A stretch of 24,038 nt of DNA, taken from positions 1 to 24,038 of IMG/VR virus record IMGVR_UViG_3300029448_000437; one strand, given 5' to 3'. The DNA comes from a virus. Positions within the stretch are counted from its first letter, which is position 1, and every line of letters starts with the position of its first letter. Below the pieces are notes generated by a model. That model was not told the DNA's origin. It saw only the letters and a list, made by a program, of their open reading frames with translations, and ran no database searches. This document shows, in pieces, positions 12,383 to 20,698 of this stretch. Both the position numbers and the translations under genes were made by a program.

Positions 12383-13462
12383 ATGGCAGATTCACCTATA
12401 TTAAATTTAAACTTGATGACTACAGGATCTAATTCTGGAACCTGGGGTAATATAACAAACGAAAATTTACAAAAATTAGAACAAGCATTAAAAGGTTACA
12501 TTGCAGTAGCTATTGGTGGTGCTTCTACTCAAGCATTAACAGTAGCAAGTGGTGGCACAGGAAGTGGTGTACAACAACCTAACGCAGCTTTAAAATTTAC
12601 AGGTTCGATGTCTACAAATGTGACAGTAACATGTGAAGCTACAGCTAACTGGTATATTATTGATGACGCTACAACTAAAAATGGATACACACTAAGTTTT
12701 GGACCTGCAGGAGGCACAGCTGTTGATCTTGTTGCAGGGTCTAAACATTTAATTTATACTGATGGCTCTACTGCTTTTGATGTTTTATCAGACGCTGGAA
12801 ATATTAAAGCTAATGGAACATTGCAAGCAACAGGTGATGTTACTTTAAACGGAGGTTCTTTTTCTTTTAACTCAAGTTTAGCTGACAAAGATGCTGTCTT
12901 TGCTGGTGATACACAGGCAAATTTATTATTTACGGATGCAAGCACAGACCGTGTAGGAATTAACACAGCTTCCCCAACAACCCAATTAGACGTTGCAGGA
13001 ACTTTTAGAGCAACAGGTGCGGCTACTTTATCATCTACGTTAGGTGTTACAGGATTACTTACTGCATCAACTTTAACAGCTACCGGAAATGTAGAAATAG
13101 ATGGAGGTAATTTTACTTTTAATGAAACAGGTGCTTTACTAGATGCTAGATTTGAAGGAGATAATGACCCTAATCTTTTAGTTACTTATGGTAGCACTGA
13201 TCGTGTAGGTATAGGAGTAAACGTACCAACCAATGCTAAATTAGAAATTAATCAAAATGATGCTTCAGCAGCTATTTCATGTTTAAGCTTGGACCAAGAT
13301 AAAGTTGATCAAGACTTTATTCATTTTGAAGGAACATCAGCTGGTGATAGTTCTAGAAGCATATCTTCTTCTACGGCGGAAGCTGGAGCAAAAGGAGGAG
13401 CTATTATGATTAATGTTAATGGTTCCGTTAAATGGCTTAGATTTTACGATTCAGCTGTATAG
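12383..13462 (+). CDS. Long fibre/structural protein with duplicated module, 359 aa
   Basis: ATG 12383 is eight bases after the previous stop, without a strong Shine-Dalgarno. The N-terminus (SPILNLNLMTTGSNSGTWGN, then ITNENLQKLEQALKGYI) is a pattern I remember from marine phage virion proteins: a 'NTGTWG' turn followed by a helix and a beta domain with NVTVTCEATANWYIIDDATT. The shaft has NIKANGTLQATGDVTLNGG and two 49-residue modules ending S-T-D-R-V-G-I-x-x-x-x-P-T. This VGI...P-T motif is typical of fibre shafts, often ahead of peptidase-type tips; no such tip is present here. The end (GGAIMINVNGSVKWLRFYD) is a short beta hairpin. It lies just before the gp10-like gene, so it may attach to the tail hub. 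Confidence 0.78.
   Translation: MADSPILNLNLMTTGSNSGTWGNITNENLQKLEQALKGYIAVAIGGASTQALTVASGGTGSGVQQPNAALKFTGSMSTNVTVTCEATANWYIIDDATTKNGYTLSFGPAGGTAVDLVAGSKHLIYTDGSTAFDVLSDAGNIKANGTLQATGDVTLNGGSFSFNSSLADKDAVFAGDTQANLLFTDASTDRVGINTASPTTQLDVAGTFRATGAATLSSTLGVTGLLTASTLTATGNVEIDGGNFTFNETGALLDARFEGDNDPNLLVTYGSTDRVGIGVNVPTNAKLEINQNDASAAISCLSLDQDKVDQDFIHFEGTSAGDSSRSISSSTAEAGAKGGAIMINVNGSVKWLRFYDSAV
12833..13231 (+). repeat. Two 49-residue duplicated shaft modules
   Basis: Codons 12833-12979 and 13085-13231 encode two 49-residue modules of equal length that align without gaps at 26 of 49 residues. Shared positions include GG at 7-8, the F-x-F pair at 10 and 12, and the closing STDRVGI...PT. The 35-residue linker between them (TLSSTLGVTGLLTASTLTAT) is itself repetitive. 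Confidence 0.72.
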
Positions 13463-13470
13463 GAGTTTAA

Positions 13471-15345
13471 ATGCCACTTGTTAAAATGCCTTTTCAACCA
13501 GGAGTAGACAAACAGGATACTGAATATGGTGCAGAAGGTAAATGGTTTGATTCAGACAACATGCGTTTTCGGTATGGACTCCCAGAAAAAATAGGTGGTT
13601 GGGTTAAGGTTACAACAGACGCACTTGTAGGAGCTACAAGGGGAATTCTTACTTGGTTTGATAATGATGGTGATCAATATACTATCATAGGAACTAATAA
13701 AAAAGTATATGTCTATGCTGATGGTGCATGGTCCGATATTACACCGATAAGATCAGCGACTAATGCTATCACTGTTATTACTACTAACACCACAGCAGGT
13801 ACAGAATCTAATGTAACTATCACTGACGTATCACACGGTGCTATTACAGGGGACTTTGTTACTATTTCTGGAACACCTGGCGCAGTAAATGGTATAACAC
13901 AAACACAATTATTAGGTGAATTTGAAATTATAGAAGTTCTTTCTACCTCACAATATATTATTACCACAACAGGTACAGCTACTTCTGCGGGCGCTGTAAG
14001 TGTTAGTGGAACAAATGCTTCATATGAAATTAATACAAAACCTGCTGTGTCCGTAGCCGGATACGGATGGGGTACAGGAACATGGGGGCTATCTACATGG
14101 GGCACATCACGTGCAGGTATTACAGGTGCTGATGCGGTTCAACTAGATTCAGGTAAATGGTCTTTTGATAACTGGGGAGAAGATGTTTTATGTCAACAAT
14201 TTAATGGTGGACTTTTTTACTGGGATACATCAGGTGGTGTAACTGTTCCAGCAGTAAAATCCACAGTTACGAATGCACCAACACGAAGTAGGTTTATTTT
14301 AGTTTCTGGTACAGATCGTTTTGTTATATGTTTTGGTACGGAAGAAACAATTGGAACTACATCTAGTCAAGATGACATGTTTATTAGATGGAGCTCACAA
14401 AATAACCCTAATATATGGGTTCCTACCTCTACAAACACTGCTGGTTTTCAAAGACTCACAGACGGAAGTAGATTAGTAAGTGCAGCACGTTCACGTGGTG
14501 CTGTTTTAATTTGGTCAGACACAGCTTTATATCAAATGCAATTAATTGGCGCACCATTAGTTTTTGGTTTTACACAACTAGGTGCTAAGTGTGGATCAGC
14601 TGGATTGCATGCAGCTATAGATGTTAATGGAACTGCTTATTGGATGGGACGTGATTCTTTCTTTGGATTTGATGGTAAGGTTAGTAAAATTCCTTGCTCT
14701 GTAGAAGATTATGTATTTGGTGATATTGACGAAGCATCACAAAAAGATACTTTTGCTGCTGCTAACAGTGAATTTAACGAAGTTACATGGTTTTATTGTT
14801 CTAATGGATCTTCACAAATAGATAGATGTGTTACATATAATTATGAAGAAAAAGTTTGGAGTGTTGGAACATTAGACCGTACGTCTTGGGCTGATAAAGG
14901 TGTATATAATTTTCCTTATGCAACAAGTTATGAAGCGTCTGATACTTCTTCTACCATTACAACTATTAATGGATTAACTGCCGGAAGAACTTTTATGTAT
15001 GCACAGGAAAATGGTGTTAATGCGGATGGTGCTGCCATGACTTCTTTTATAGAGTCTGGAAGTTTTGTTATACCGCAAGCAGGAGAAAACTTAATGTCTA
15101 TTAGACGGTTTATTCCTGACTTTAAAAACTTAGCGGGCACTGTAGATGTATCTTTAAAATTTAGATTATATCCAACATCAGAACAAATTACTAATGGACC
15201 ACATGAGGTGGCAACTACTACTGAATTTGTAGACACACGTGCACGTGGTAGGCAAGCTGCGGTACGTATTGAAAGTAGTACATTAGATTCAACATGGCGT
15301 TACGGCACATACCGTGCTGACGTACATCCAGACGGAAGACGATAA
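13471..15345 (+). CDS. Packaged-DNA stabilisation / tail hub protein, P22 gp10-like
   Basis: ATG 13471 follows AGGAGTTTAA. The 624-aa product begins with LVKMPFQPGVDKQDTEYG, then WFDSDNMRFRYGLPEKIGGW (residues about 26-45), an opening that I associate with gp10-like stabilisation proteins of podoviruses. These form the hub below the gp4-type adaptor, close the DNA channel and carry the tail parts. Further support: a Gly/Trp-rich GYGWGTGTWGLSTWGTSRAG near residue 200, RWSSQNNPNIWVPTSTNTAG near 305-325, then SRLVSAARSRGAVLIWSDTA and a series of strands (YWMGRDSFFGFDGKVSKIP) suggesting a beta-propeller-like core. It is longer than P22 gp10 (472 aa). No membrane segment. The role is assigned by pattern recall and by the presence of gp4-like genes. 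Confidence 0.8.
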   Translation: MPLVKMPFQPGVDKQDTEYGAEGKWFDSDNMRFRYGLPEKIGGWVKVTTDALVGATRGILTWFDNDGDQYTIIGTNKKVYVYADGAWSDITPIRSATNAITVITTNTTAGTESNVTITDVSHGAITGDFVTISGTPGAVNGITQTQLLGEFEIIEVLSTSQYIITTTGTATSAGAVSVSGTNASYEINTKPAVSVAGYGWGTGTWGLSTWGTSRAGITGADAVQLDSGKWSFDNWGEDVLCQQFNGGLFYWDTSGGVTVPAVKSTVTNAPTRSRFILVSGTDRFVICFGTEETIGTTSSQDDMFIRWSSQNNPNIWVPTSTNTAGFQRLTDGSRLVSAARSRGAVLIWSDTALYQMQLIGAPLVFGFTQLGAKCGSAGLHAAIDVNGTAYWMGRDSFFGFDGKVSKIPCSVEDYVFGDIDEASQKDTFAAANSEFNEVTWFYCSNGSSQIDRCVTYNYEEKVWSVGTLDRTSWADKGVYNFPYATSYEASDTSSTITTINGLTAGRTFMYAQENGVNADGAAMTSFIESGSFVIPQAGENLMSIRRFIPDFKNLAGTVDVSLKFRLYPTSEQITNGPHEVATTTEFVDTRARGRQAAVRIESSTLDSTWRYGTYRADVHPDGRR

Positions 15346-15515
15346 TGGCAAAAATAAATATTCCACGTTTACCACAAGCCCAAGTTGATTATGATGAAAG
15401 ACAACTTAACCAAATGATTCAATCATTGGATCAATTAATAACATTGCTTAACAGTACTTACACACCGGAAACGTTGCGTAATGATGATGAAGCGTTTGCG
15501 TGGTTTAATGGGTAA
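15345..15515 (+). CDS. Conserved 56-aa phage protein
   Basis: ATG 15345 shares its A with the stop of the gp10-like gene (TAATG); the frame runs 56 codons to TAA 15513-15515. Sequence: MAKINIPRLPQAQVDYDERQ, a helix LNQMIQSLDQLITLLNSTYT, then an acidic end with ETLRNDDEAFAWFNG. The IPRLP start and the leucine/isoleucine helix are a pattern I remember from many marine phage genomes in this same place. The amphipathic helix may form a coiled-coil trimer. It overlaps the next gene by eight bases. Function unknown; a tail-hub accessory or trimerisation peptide is a guess. Confidence 0.72.
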   Translation: MAKINIPRLPQAQVDYDERQLNQMIQSLDQLITLLNSTYTPETLRNDDEAFAWFNG

Positions 15516-15843
15516 CGTATATACAAACGCTAAAAAAGATTTAGCTACAAATACCAATCCTGTAGTATTATATACAGTGCCAGATAAGGTACAGGCTATA
15601 ATTAAATCTATAAGAGTCAGTGATGATTCAGGTTCTGGCAGCACAATTACAGCCACTATTACAGATTCAGCAAGTGCAGTGTTTAGTTTAGGTAAAGATA
15701 TAGTGGTAGGAGCCGCGGTTCCTGTAGAATTATTGACTGAACCTCTTGTTGGACAGCAAGGAGAGATAATTACTGTTACACCAGGACATGCAGATAGGCT
15801 ACATGTAGTGCTTTCGGTGCTTGAAATAACAAATAATACTTGA
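15508..15843 (+). CDS. Small beta-rich virion protein, about 111 aa
   Basis: The frame has ATGs at 15481, 15484, 15487 and 15508. I prefer 15508 (MGNVYTNAKKDLATNTNPVV) because it overlaps the previous gene by only eight bases and the residues before it are unlike a protein start; none has a clear Shine-Dalgarno. The product is a beta-sandwich-like domain: VLYTVPDKVQAIIKSIRVSD, TITATITDSASAVFSLGKDI, EPLVGQQGEIITVTPGH, and a final RLHVVLSVLEI. Its layout resembles the protein at 4926-5252. This type of small 'tail collar/spike base' domain is common in phage virion blocks. Function inferred only from fold-like pattern and position. Confidence 0.7.
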   Translation: MGNVYTNAKKDLATNTNPVVLYTVPDKVQAIIKSIRVSDDSGSGSTITATITDSASAVFSLGKDIVVGAAVPVELLTEPLVGQQGEIITVTPGHADRLHVVLSVLEITNNT

Positions 15844-15857
15844 TATAAGGAGTAAAT

Positions 15858-16106
15858 ATGCCTATAAAAGACGATAGTGTAATAGAATATGTAGAGATCA
15901 ACGGGGAACAAGTTCCTAAGGTTGTGGTCCCTGCAGAAATAACTATTACCAACACGCTAACAGGTAAAGAGTACGGTTCAGCAGAAGAAGCTGATGCCGA
16001 TGTTGCTGACCCTGCAACCGACACACAGTCACACCACATCAGACAGGATGTAAAAGTTAGTGTCGCTATCCACAAAATATTAGAGGGAGTTGTAGGAGAA
16101 GTTTAA
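15858..16106 (+). CDS. Small acidic protein, 82 aa, unknown function
   Basis: ATG 15858 follows AAGGAGTAAAT, a good ribosome site. The product is acidic: EYVEINGEQVPKVVVPAEIT, then ITNTLTGKEYGSAEEADADV, ADPATDTQSHHIRQDVKVSV and a short hydrophobic end AIHKILEGVVGEV. I know of similar short proteins in marine phage genomes but not of a function. Two beta strands followed by a helix seem likely. It is coupled to the next gene by TAATG. It stands at the switch from tail genes to internal virion genes, so it might be a scaffold-like or regulatory part; nothing in the sequence proves that. Confidence 0.7.
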   Translation: MPIKDDSVIEYVEINGEQVPKVVVPAEITITNTLTGKEYGSAEEADADVADPATDTQSHHIRQDVKVSVAIHKILEGVVGEV

Positions 16107-16606
16107 TGCCAGGTTACGATTATCTAAATACAAACAGAGAAAATTATATCGCGAATATGAATTCAGGAATAATGAGTGCTGCTGATAACAACACAACTTA
16201 TTCTGGAATGCCAACTTATAATCCAATGAATCCTTATAGTGATGGAAACCCATCATTTGTTTATGAATCCAATCCTGGTGCAGTTCAAGGTGACTTTAGA
16301 TATGAGGGAGTAAATCCTGCATTAAATCCTAGTGCACCACGTGACGACTATAAAGTTTTTGATAGACAACCTATGAATCAAGGCTTAGGTATGTATTATG
16401 ATGCAAATGTAGATCCATCGGACTGGAGAGTTATTCAACAAATCATGGGCGCAGGTGGTAATCCGGATGACTATATTGAAACAGCAGATTCTTATTCTCC
16501 AGTGAATTTAATTCAGATGTTAATGGATGCTCAAGATGCAGGAGATGACGACTTAATAGAATTATTACAAGGAGACCTAGAGATGATGTATCCTAGTTTA
16601 GTATAA
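16106..16606 (+). CDS. Tyr/Asn/Pro-rich protein, 166 aa, unknown function
   Basis: Starts at ATG 16106 (TAATG). The first 100 residues are rich in Tyr, Asn, Pro and Met with little hydrophobic core (GYDYLNTNRENYIANMNSGI, PTYNPMNPYSDGNPSFVYES), thus probably unfolded or extended. The last 60 residues are more ordered: SDWRVIQQIMGAGGNPDDYI, then NLIQMLMDAQDAGDDDLIEL and LQGDLEMMYPSLV, acidic amphipathic helices. No family recognised. It directly precedes the internal virion proteins and is coupled to them, so packaging with or assembly of that complex is plausible. Confidence 0.7.
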   Translation: MPGYDYLNTNRENYIANMNSGIMSAADNNTTYSGMPTYNPMNPYSDGNPSFVYESNPGAVQGDFRYEGVNPALNPSAPRDDYKVFDRQPMNQGLGMYYDANVDPSDWRVIQQIMGAGGNPDDYIETADSYSPVNLIQMLMDAQDAGDDDLIELLQGDLEMMYPSLV

Positions 16607-17775
16607 TGGGATTTTTAGACAAAGCATTTAAGAATGTATTTAGAGGGGCTAGAGATTTTATAAATAGCCCAGCAGGAATTGCAACTTTAGCAATTGCTTC
16701 ACCATTTGCCATGAGTGCAATGTCATCAGGAGCAGGTGGTAGTGGATTTTTAGGAAGTCTATTAGAAAAATATCCAATGCTTGGAAAAATTGGATCAGCT
16801 GCAACTAAGTCACCACTTGTGACAAACGCTGCTAAAAACGCAGCAATGAACTATGGTATAGCTACATTAACAGGATCAGAAAATCCTGAAAAGGCAGCTT
16901 TGTATGCAGCCGCATCGTCAGTACCGTTTTCTTTTATGAAAGCAAACAACATGGCTAAATCTTTTAATGAAAAAAATTTATTAGGTGGTGAAGATAAATT
17001 AAGTTACTTGGATATACTTACAGGAAAAGTAAATCCTAGCACGGGTTATGAAATACCGGGTGCAATGACTAAAACTTTCACTGATCCCACAAATACAATA
17101 TATGATAAAGCAAATTTTGATAGTATGAATGTTCCAAGATCTTTACAAAGCATGGAAGTACCTGCAATGGGTCCTCCGCAAGTATCAACTTCTTTTGGTG
17201 CACCAAGAAACATAGACATAGATGCAATGCAATATTTTGGTAGAGATGGTTCAGCTATGGCAAAACAATTATCAGAAAATCCAGGACTAGCAGGATTAAT
17301 CCCAGGACTAGGATTAGAAAATGTAGACATTATGGCAACTTTAGTACCGCAAGTAGCAGGACTATATGGTGGTCGTATGAGTGAAGCAAGAAAATGGGAA
17401 AAATTTAAAGAACAACAAATTAAAAGAATGGCTTTTCAATATGGTATTCCATATGAAGAAGCTAAAGAAATATTTAAAGATGGTTACCGTAACCCTTATT
17501 ACACTACTACATCAGCAGGAGACTATGGTGATATAGAATTTAATAAAGGTGGTTCACCAGCATATAGAGATAGCTATATTGCAGGTGGGAAAGTAGTAGG
17601 ACCTGGTACAGGTAAATCTGATGACGTTCGTCCAGTAGCATTATCTAATGATGAATTTGTTATTACAGAAAAGGCAGCTAAAAACTTTCCAGGTGGACAT
17701 GCAGGATTATATTCAATGATGAATAAATTAGATCCTGAATCAGAAACAATTGAAGAAGCAAGGATGATGGTATAA
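16606..17775 (+). CDS. Internal virion / ejection-type protein with GPGTGxSDD motif
   Basis: Starts at ATG 16606 (TAATG). Residues 1-20 are basic (GFLDKAFKNVFRGARDFINS); residues about 21-53 are hydrophobic and small (AGIATLAIASPFAMSAMSSG), a possible membrane-active segment. Residues 327-364 hold GGKVVGPGTGKSDDVRPVAL, then SNDEFVITEKAAKNFPGG. This 'G-P-G-T-G-x-S-D...P-x-x-L-S-x-x-E-F-V-x-x' motif recurs near the C-termini of phage internal virion and tape-measure-like proteins. At 389 aa it is the first of four such proteins in a row. It probably sits inside the capsid near the portal and is ejected with DNA. Biochemical role not shown by sequence. Confidence 0.72.
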   Translation: MGFLDKAFKNVFRGARDFINSPAGIATLAIASPFAMSAMSSGAGGSGFLGSLLEKYPMLGKIGSAATKSPLVTNAAKNAAMNYGIATLTGSENPEKAALYAAASSVPFSFMKANNMAKSFNEKNLLGGEDKLSYLDILTGKVNPSTGYEIPGAMTKTFTDPTNTIYDKANFDSMNVPRSLQSMEVPAMGPPQVSTSFGAPRNIDIDAMQYFGRDGSAMAKQLSENPGLAGLIPGLGLENVDIMATLVPQVAGLYGGRMSEARKWEKFKEQQIKRMAFQYGIPYEEAKEIFKDGYRNPYYTTTSAGDYGDIEFNKGGSPAYRDSYIAGGKVVGPGTGKSDDVRPVALSNDEFVITEKAAKNFPGGHAGLYSMMNKLDPESETIEEARMMV

Positions 17776-18635
17776 TGGCAGAGTCAGATTATCCTTCAGG
17801 TTTTGATGTAAACACACAGCAAAGTAGCATGTCTCCAGAAATGGAGGCTAAGTATCTTTGGCTCATGGACCAAGCAGTCAAGTTTGGTCAAAATCAATTT
17901 GGTGGCCAAGGACCAATTACACCACAATCAATAGCTGGATTTAATCCAGAGCAAGTTAAAGCATTACAGATGGCACAGTCTGGTATTGGTGCTTATCAAC
18001 CAATGATGGACAAAGCAGAATCTGCTACTGATAGTATGGTTAATGCAACATTTGATCCGTCATCTTATGAAGATTATTTAAACCCTTTTCAAGATTATGT
18101 AACACAAGGAATATCAGATCAATATGATAAAGCTATAAACCAAGCTAACATGGGTGCTGCTTCACAAGGAGCGTTTGGCGGTTCAGGTACAGGAATTATG
18201 AATGCAGAATTATTAGGAGGAAAGTCACAAGCTATTGGGGAGTCATTAGCTTCCGGTTATGGAAATGCAATGAACATGGCGAGAGGAGATTTTGAAAATC
18301 AAATGACACGTTATGGTGCTGGTGCACAAATGTATGGAAACATGGCTGGACAAACACAGCAAATGCAACAACAAGACGTGGCATCATTGATGGGCGCAGG
18401 ATCTGTTATGCAACAGAACACACAACAAGGACTAGATGCTAACTACCAAGCTTACTTACAGAATAGACAAGATCCATATCAACGATTTGGATTTATGAGT
18501 GACATATTTAGAGGAGTACCATCTGGGCAAATGACAACTACGATGGGAACTGCTCCCGTAACAAATCCTTTATCCCAAGCATTGGGTGCAGGTATTTTTG
18601 GCGCAGGAATAGCATCGGGTTATCAAAACACATAG
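17775..18635 (+). CDS. Internal virion / DNA ejectosome-type protein, Gln/Ala/Gly-rich
   Basis: Starts at ATG 17775 (TAATG). The 286-aa product is rich in Gln, Ala, Gly and Met. Mid-protein motifs are typical of a phage ejection-protein class I remember: GFNPEQVKALQMAQSGIGAY, PSSYEDYLNPFQDYVTQGIS, QANMGAASQGAFGGSGTGIM, NAELLGGKSQAIGESLASGY. Long amphipathic helices extend to residue about 235 (QTQQMQQQDVASLMGAGSVM). The end is Gly/Ala-rich and weakly hydrophobic (LGAGIFGAGIASGYQNT). It probably lines the channel for DNA transfer through the host envelope together with its two neighbours. The next gene follows after eight bases with the same ATAGGAGTTTAAATG start region as the gp10-like gene. 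Confidence 0.72.
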   Translation: MAESDYPSGFDVNTQQSSMSPEMEAKYLWLMDQAVKFGQNQFGGQGPITPQSIAGFNPEQVKALQMAQSGIGAYQPMMDKAESATDSMVNATFDPSSYEDYLNPFQDYVTQGISDQYDKAINQANMGAASQGAFGGSGTGIMNAELLGGKSQAIGESLASGYGNAMNMARGDFENQMTRYGAGAQMYGNMAGQTQQMQQQDVASLMGAGSVMQQNTQQGLDANYQAYLQNRQDPYQRFGFMSDIFRGVPSGQMTTTMGTAPVTNPLSQALGAGIFGAGIASGYQNT

Positions 18636-18643
18636 GAGTTTAA

Positions 18644-20698
18644 ATGGTTTCGTACCTACGACCTCTTTTTAAAGTTGGCTACAACGCTTTACGATCACAG
18701 TATGGTAAAGGAACACCACGTGTGTTTGAAAATTTTAATGATTCAGCAAGAGAAGCATTTAAAAATCCTTACGTTAAAAATTACTTAGATGCAGCATCTA
18801 ACAAACAAGGAATTGTACGTACAGCTGCAGCTACATCATTACCTTTTATGGCATATGATGAAATATCAGGGTTACTTCCAGAAAGAGTACAAGAATCTAC
18901 AAAAATAGAAACACCAAATAAAGCTGAAGCTGGTCCTGGACCATGGAACGAATTTAACTCAGTTAAAAAACCAGAGATTATTAATACAACGGAAATTCTA
19001 AAAGAAAACCCTAATAAAAAATTAGATAATTTAGAAAAAGATTTTAATGAGCAGTATGATGGCACAGGAACCAACACTGCTTCTACTAATTCAGCAACGG
19101 TTAATGCAACAAATAGTGCAGGTACTGATACTATTGAAAGTGATGCGGTAACACGTGTTAAAGCGTACAAAGATATTGTTCGTCAATTTGTAGGCAGTGG
19201 AGATCAAAGTGCACAGATGCAGAAGCAAGCATTGCTGATGAATATTGGTGGCATGTTAATGGCAGGGAAATCTAAAGACCCAGGCATGGCAGGGTTTACA
19301 GAAATCATTGGACAAACAGCCATGGCAACAGCCCCTATGTTATTTCAAATGGGAGCAGAGCAAGGTAAAGCAGAACGTGAAATAGGTCAAGCAGCTATGC
19401 AATTGTACATGGAAGATTTAAATGAAGATGATGATCGTAGTGGTGACTTTACTGCTGTGTGGCAAAATGAATACAAGCGTGGTGAAAATGGTGAGGTTAT
19501 GTATGATCAATTAACAGGTACACCTATTGTTACTGACAGAAAATTAGTAAGCCAGTTCCGTGCTAACAGTGATGAAACAAATTGGTTCTTAGATCAAAAC
19601 AATGCACTTGGTTTTCCTCGTTATACATTCCAACCATCAAGCGCTACGGGCCCAGGTCTTTTTGGAGTAAGTGGAACACAAGAAGGTGGGGCAATGTTAA
19701 TGTCAAAAGCTGGTAAAGATTCAATGATTAAATTTGCTGACTATACTAGACGTGGGTTGATACCAATGGCACAAATGATTATGCCAATGATGATTGAAAA
19801 CCGTGACAGTTTAATTGGTTACAAAGGATTTCTAGGAAGAAACGTAGGTCCTACTGCTTTCTTAGCAAGTGAAGCTGTTAAGGGATTAAAAGCAGGGTTT
19901 GGAGAAAATTCTATTACACAACTTGGAGATGAATCATTCCAAGTTAATCGTAATAGTGAACTTGGTAAATTTTATAGCCAAGTACTAGGTAGTGGCCCTA
20001 ATGGACAAGCTTACGATCAAGTAGGTGATGGTATGTCATTTGCTGTATTAGAAGCACCAACTGATGGTGCTTTTGTAGAGATACCAGGTCTAGGTGAGCA
20101 ACCAGTCTTTGTAGATACAGGTGGTAAGTATGGTGTGCGAGGAGCAGAATATTTAACAAGATCTAATTTAGAAAAAGTTTTATTTGATCCACGTAAAGGT
20201 CAATTAGAAATCTTTGAAACAACTTTAGGTTTAATGTTGGCAAGAAACAGACAGCCAACAGGTCGTATGTTAGCAGACGTTCTTCGAAGATCATTTGAAG
20301 AAACATCTATGACATCTTTGATGGGTAAATCCAACATGCCTGAATATGTTATTGGTAAATACGTAAGTATCTATAATGAATTATATACTAACATGAGCCA
20401 AGCATTAAACTTAGCTGGGTATGTGTCAAGCGATGCACAAAAAACCAATGCTTCTCAAATTGTATCACCAGGAGCATTTGAAATTCCTGGTATAGAAAAC
20501 TTTTATAATTCTTATTATAATTTAAGAGCTAATGATCCAGCATACTCAGTTGCTGGTTACAATATTGAAGGTGTTAACGTTCCACAATATCCTGATTGGA
20601 ATGGTGGTAACGGTGCAGTAGTGTATCAAGATAATCTTCAAACAAATCAAAACACAGAAAGTGTGTTTGATAAATGGAATAACATATTTGATGAGTAA
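18644..20698 (+). CDS. Large internal virion protein, 684 aa
   Basis: ATG 18644 follows AGGAGTTTAA. The N-terminus is basic (VSYLRPLFKVGYNALRSQYG). Residues about 95-165 form a low-complexity Thr/Asn/Ser linker (ASTNSATVNATNSAGTDTIE). Residues about 167-250 are a strong helical part: VTRVKAYKDIVRQFVGSGDQ, then QKQALLMNIGGMLMAGKSKD and TAMATAPMLFQMGAEQGKAE, a Met-rich amphipathic region. The rest is a soluble mixed domain with many Asp/Asn, ending in FDKWNNIFDE. No catalytic motif of a lytic transglycosylase or peptidase could be found by eye. Size, order and coupling to the next, even larger gene match the internal core proteins of T7-like and P22-like phages. The function is inferred. Confidence 0.72.
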   Translation: MVSYLRPLFKVGYNALRSQYGKGTPRVFENFNDSAREAFKNPYVKNYLDAASNKQGIVRTAAATSLPFMAYDEISGLLPERVQESTKIETPNKAEAGPGPWNEFNSVKKPEIINTTEILKENPNKKLDNLEKDFNEQYDGTGTNTASTNSATVNATNSAGTDTIESDAVTRVKAYKDIVRQFVGSGDQSAQMQKQALLMNIGGMLMAGKSKDPGMAGFTEIIGQTAMATAPMLFQMGAEQGKAEREIGQAAMQLYMEDLNEDDDRSGDFTAVWQNEYKRGENGEVMYDQLTGTPIVTDRKLVSQFRANSDETNWFLDQNNALGFPRYTFQPSSATGPGLFGVSGTQEGGAMLMSKAGKDSMIKFADYTRRGLIPMAQMIMPMMIENRDSLIGYKGFLGRNVGPTAFLASEAVKGLKAGFGENSITQLGDESFQVNRNSELGKFYSQVLGSGPNGQAYDQVGDGMSFAVLEAPTDGAFVEIPGLGEQPVFVDTGGKYGVRGAEYLTRSNLEKVLFDPRKGQLEIFETTLGLMLARNRQPTGRMLADVLRRSFEETSMTSLMGKSNMPEYVIGKYVSIYNELYTNMSQALNLAGYVSSDAQKTNASQIVSPGAFEIPGIENFYNSYYNLRANDPAYSVAGYNIEGVNVPQYPDWNGGNGAVVYQDNLQTNQNTESVFDKWNNIFDE

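Noticed and set aside
11910-12395. 161-codon open frame on the - strand
   Set aside because: It mirrors the GVRATF repeat gene on the + strand, has Pro/Val/Thr-biased composition typical of antisense frames of Thr/Gly-rich genes, and lacks a ribosome site.
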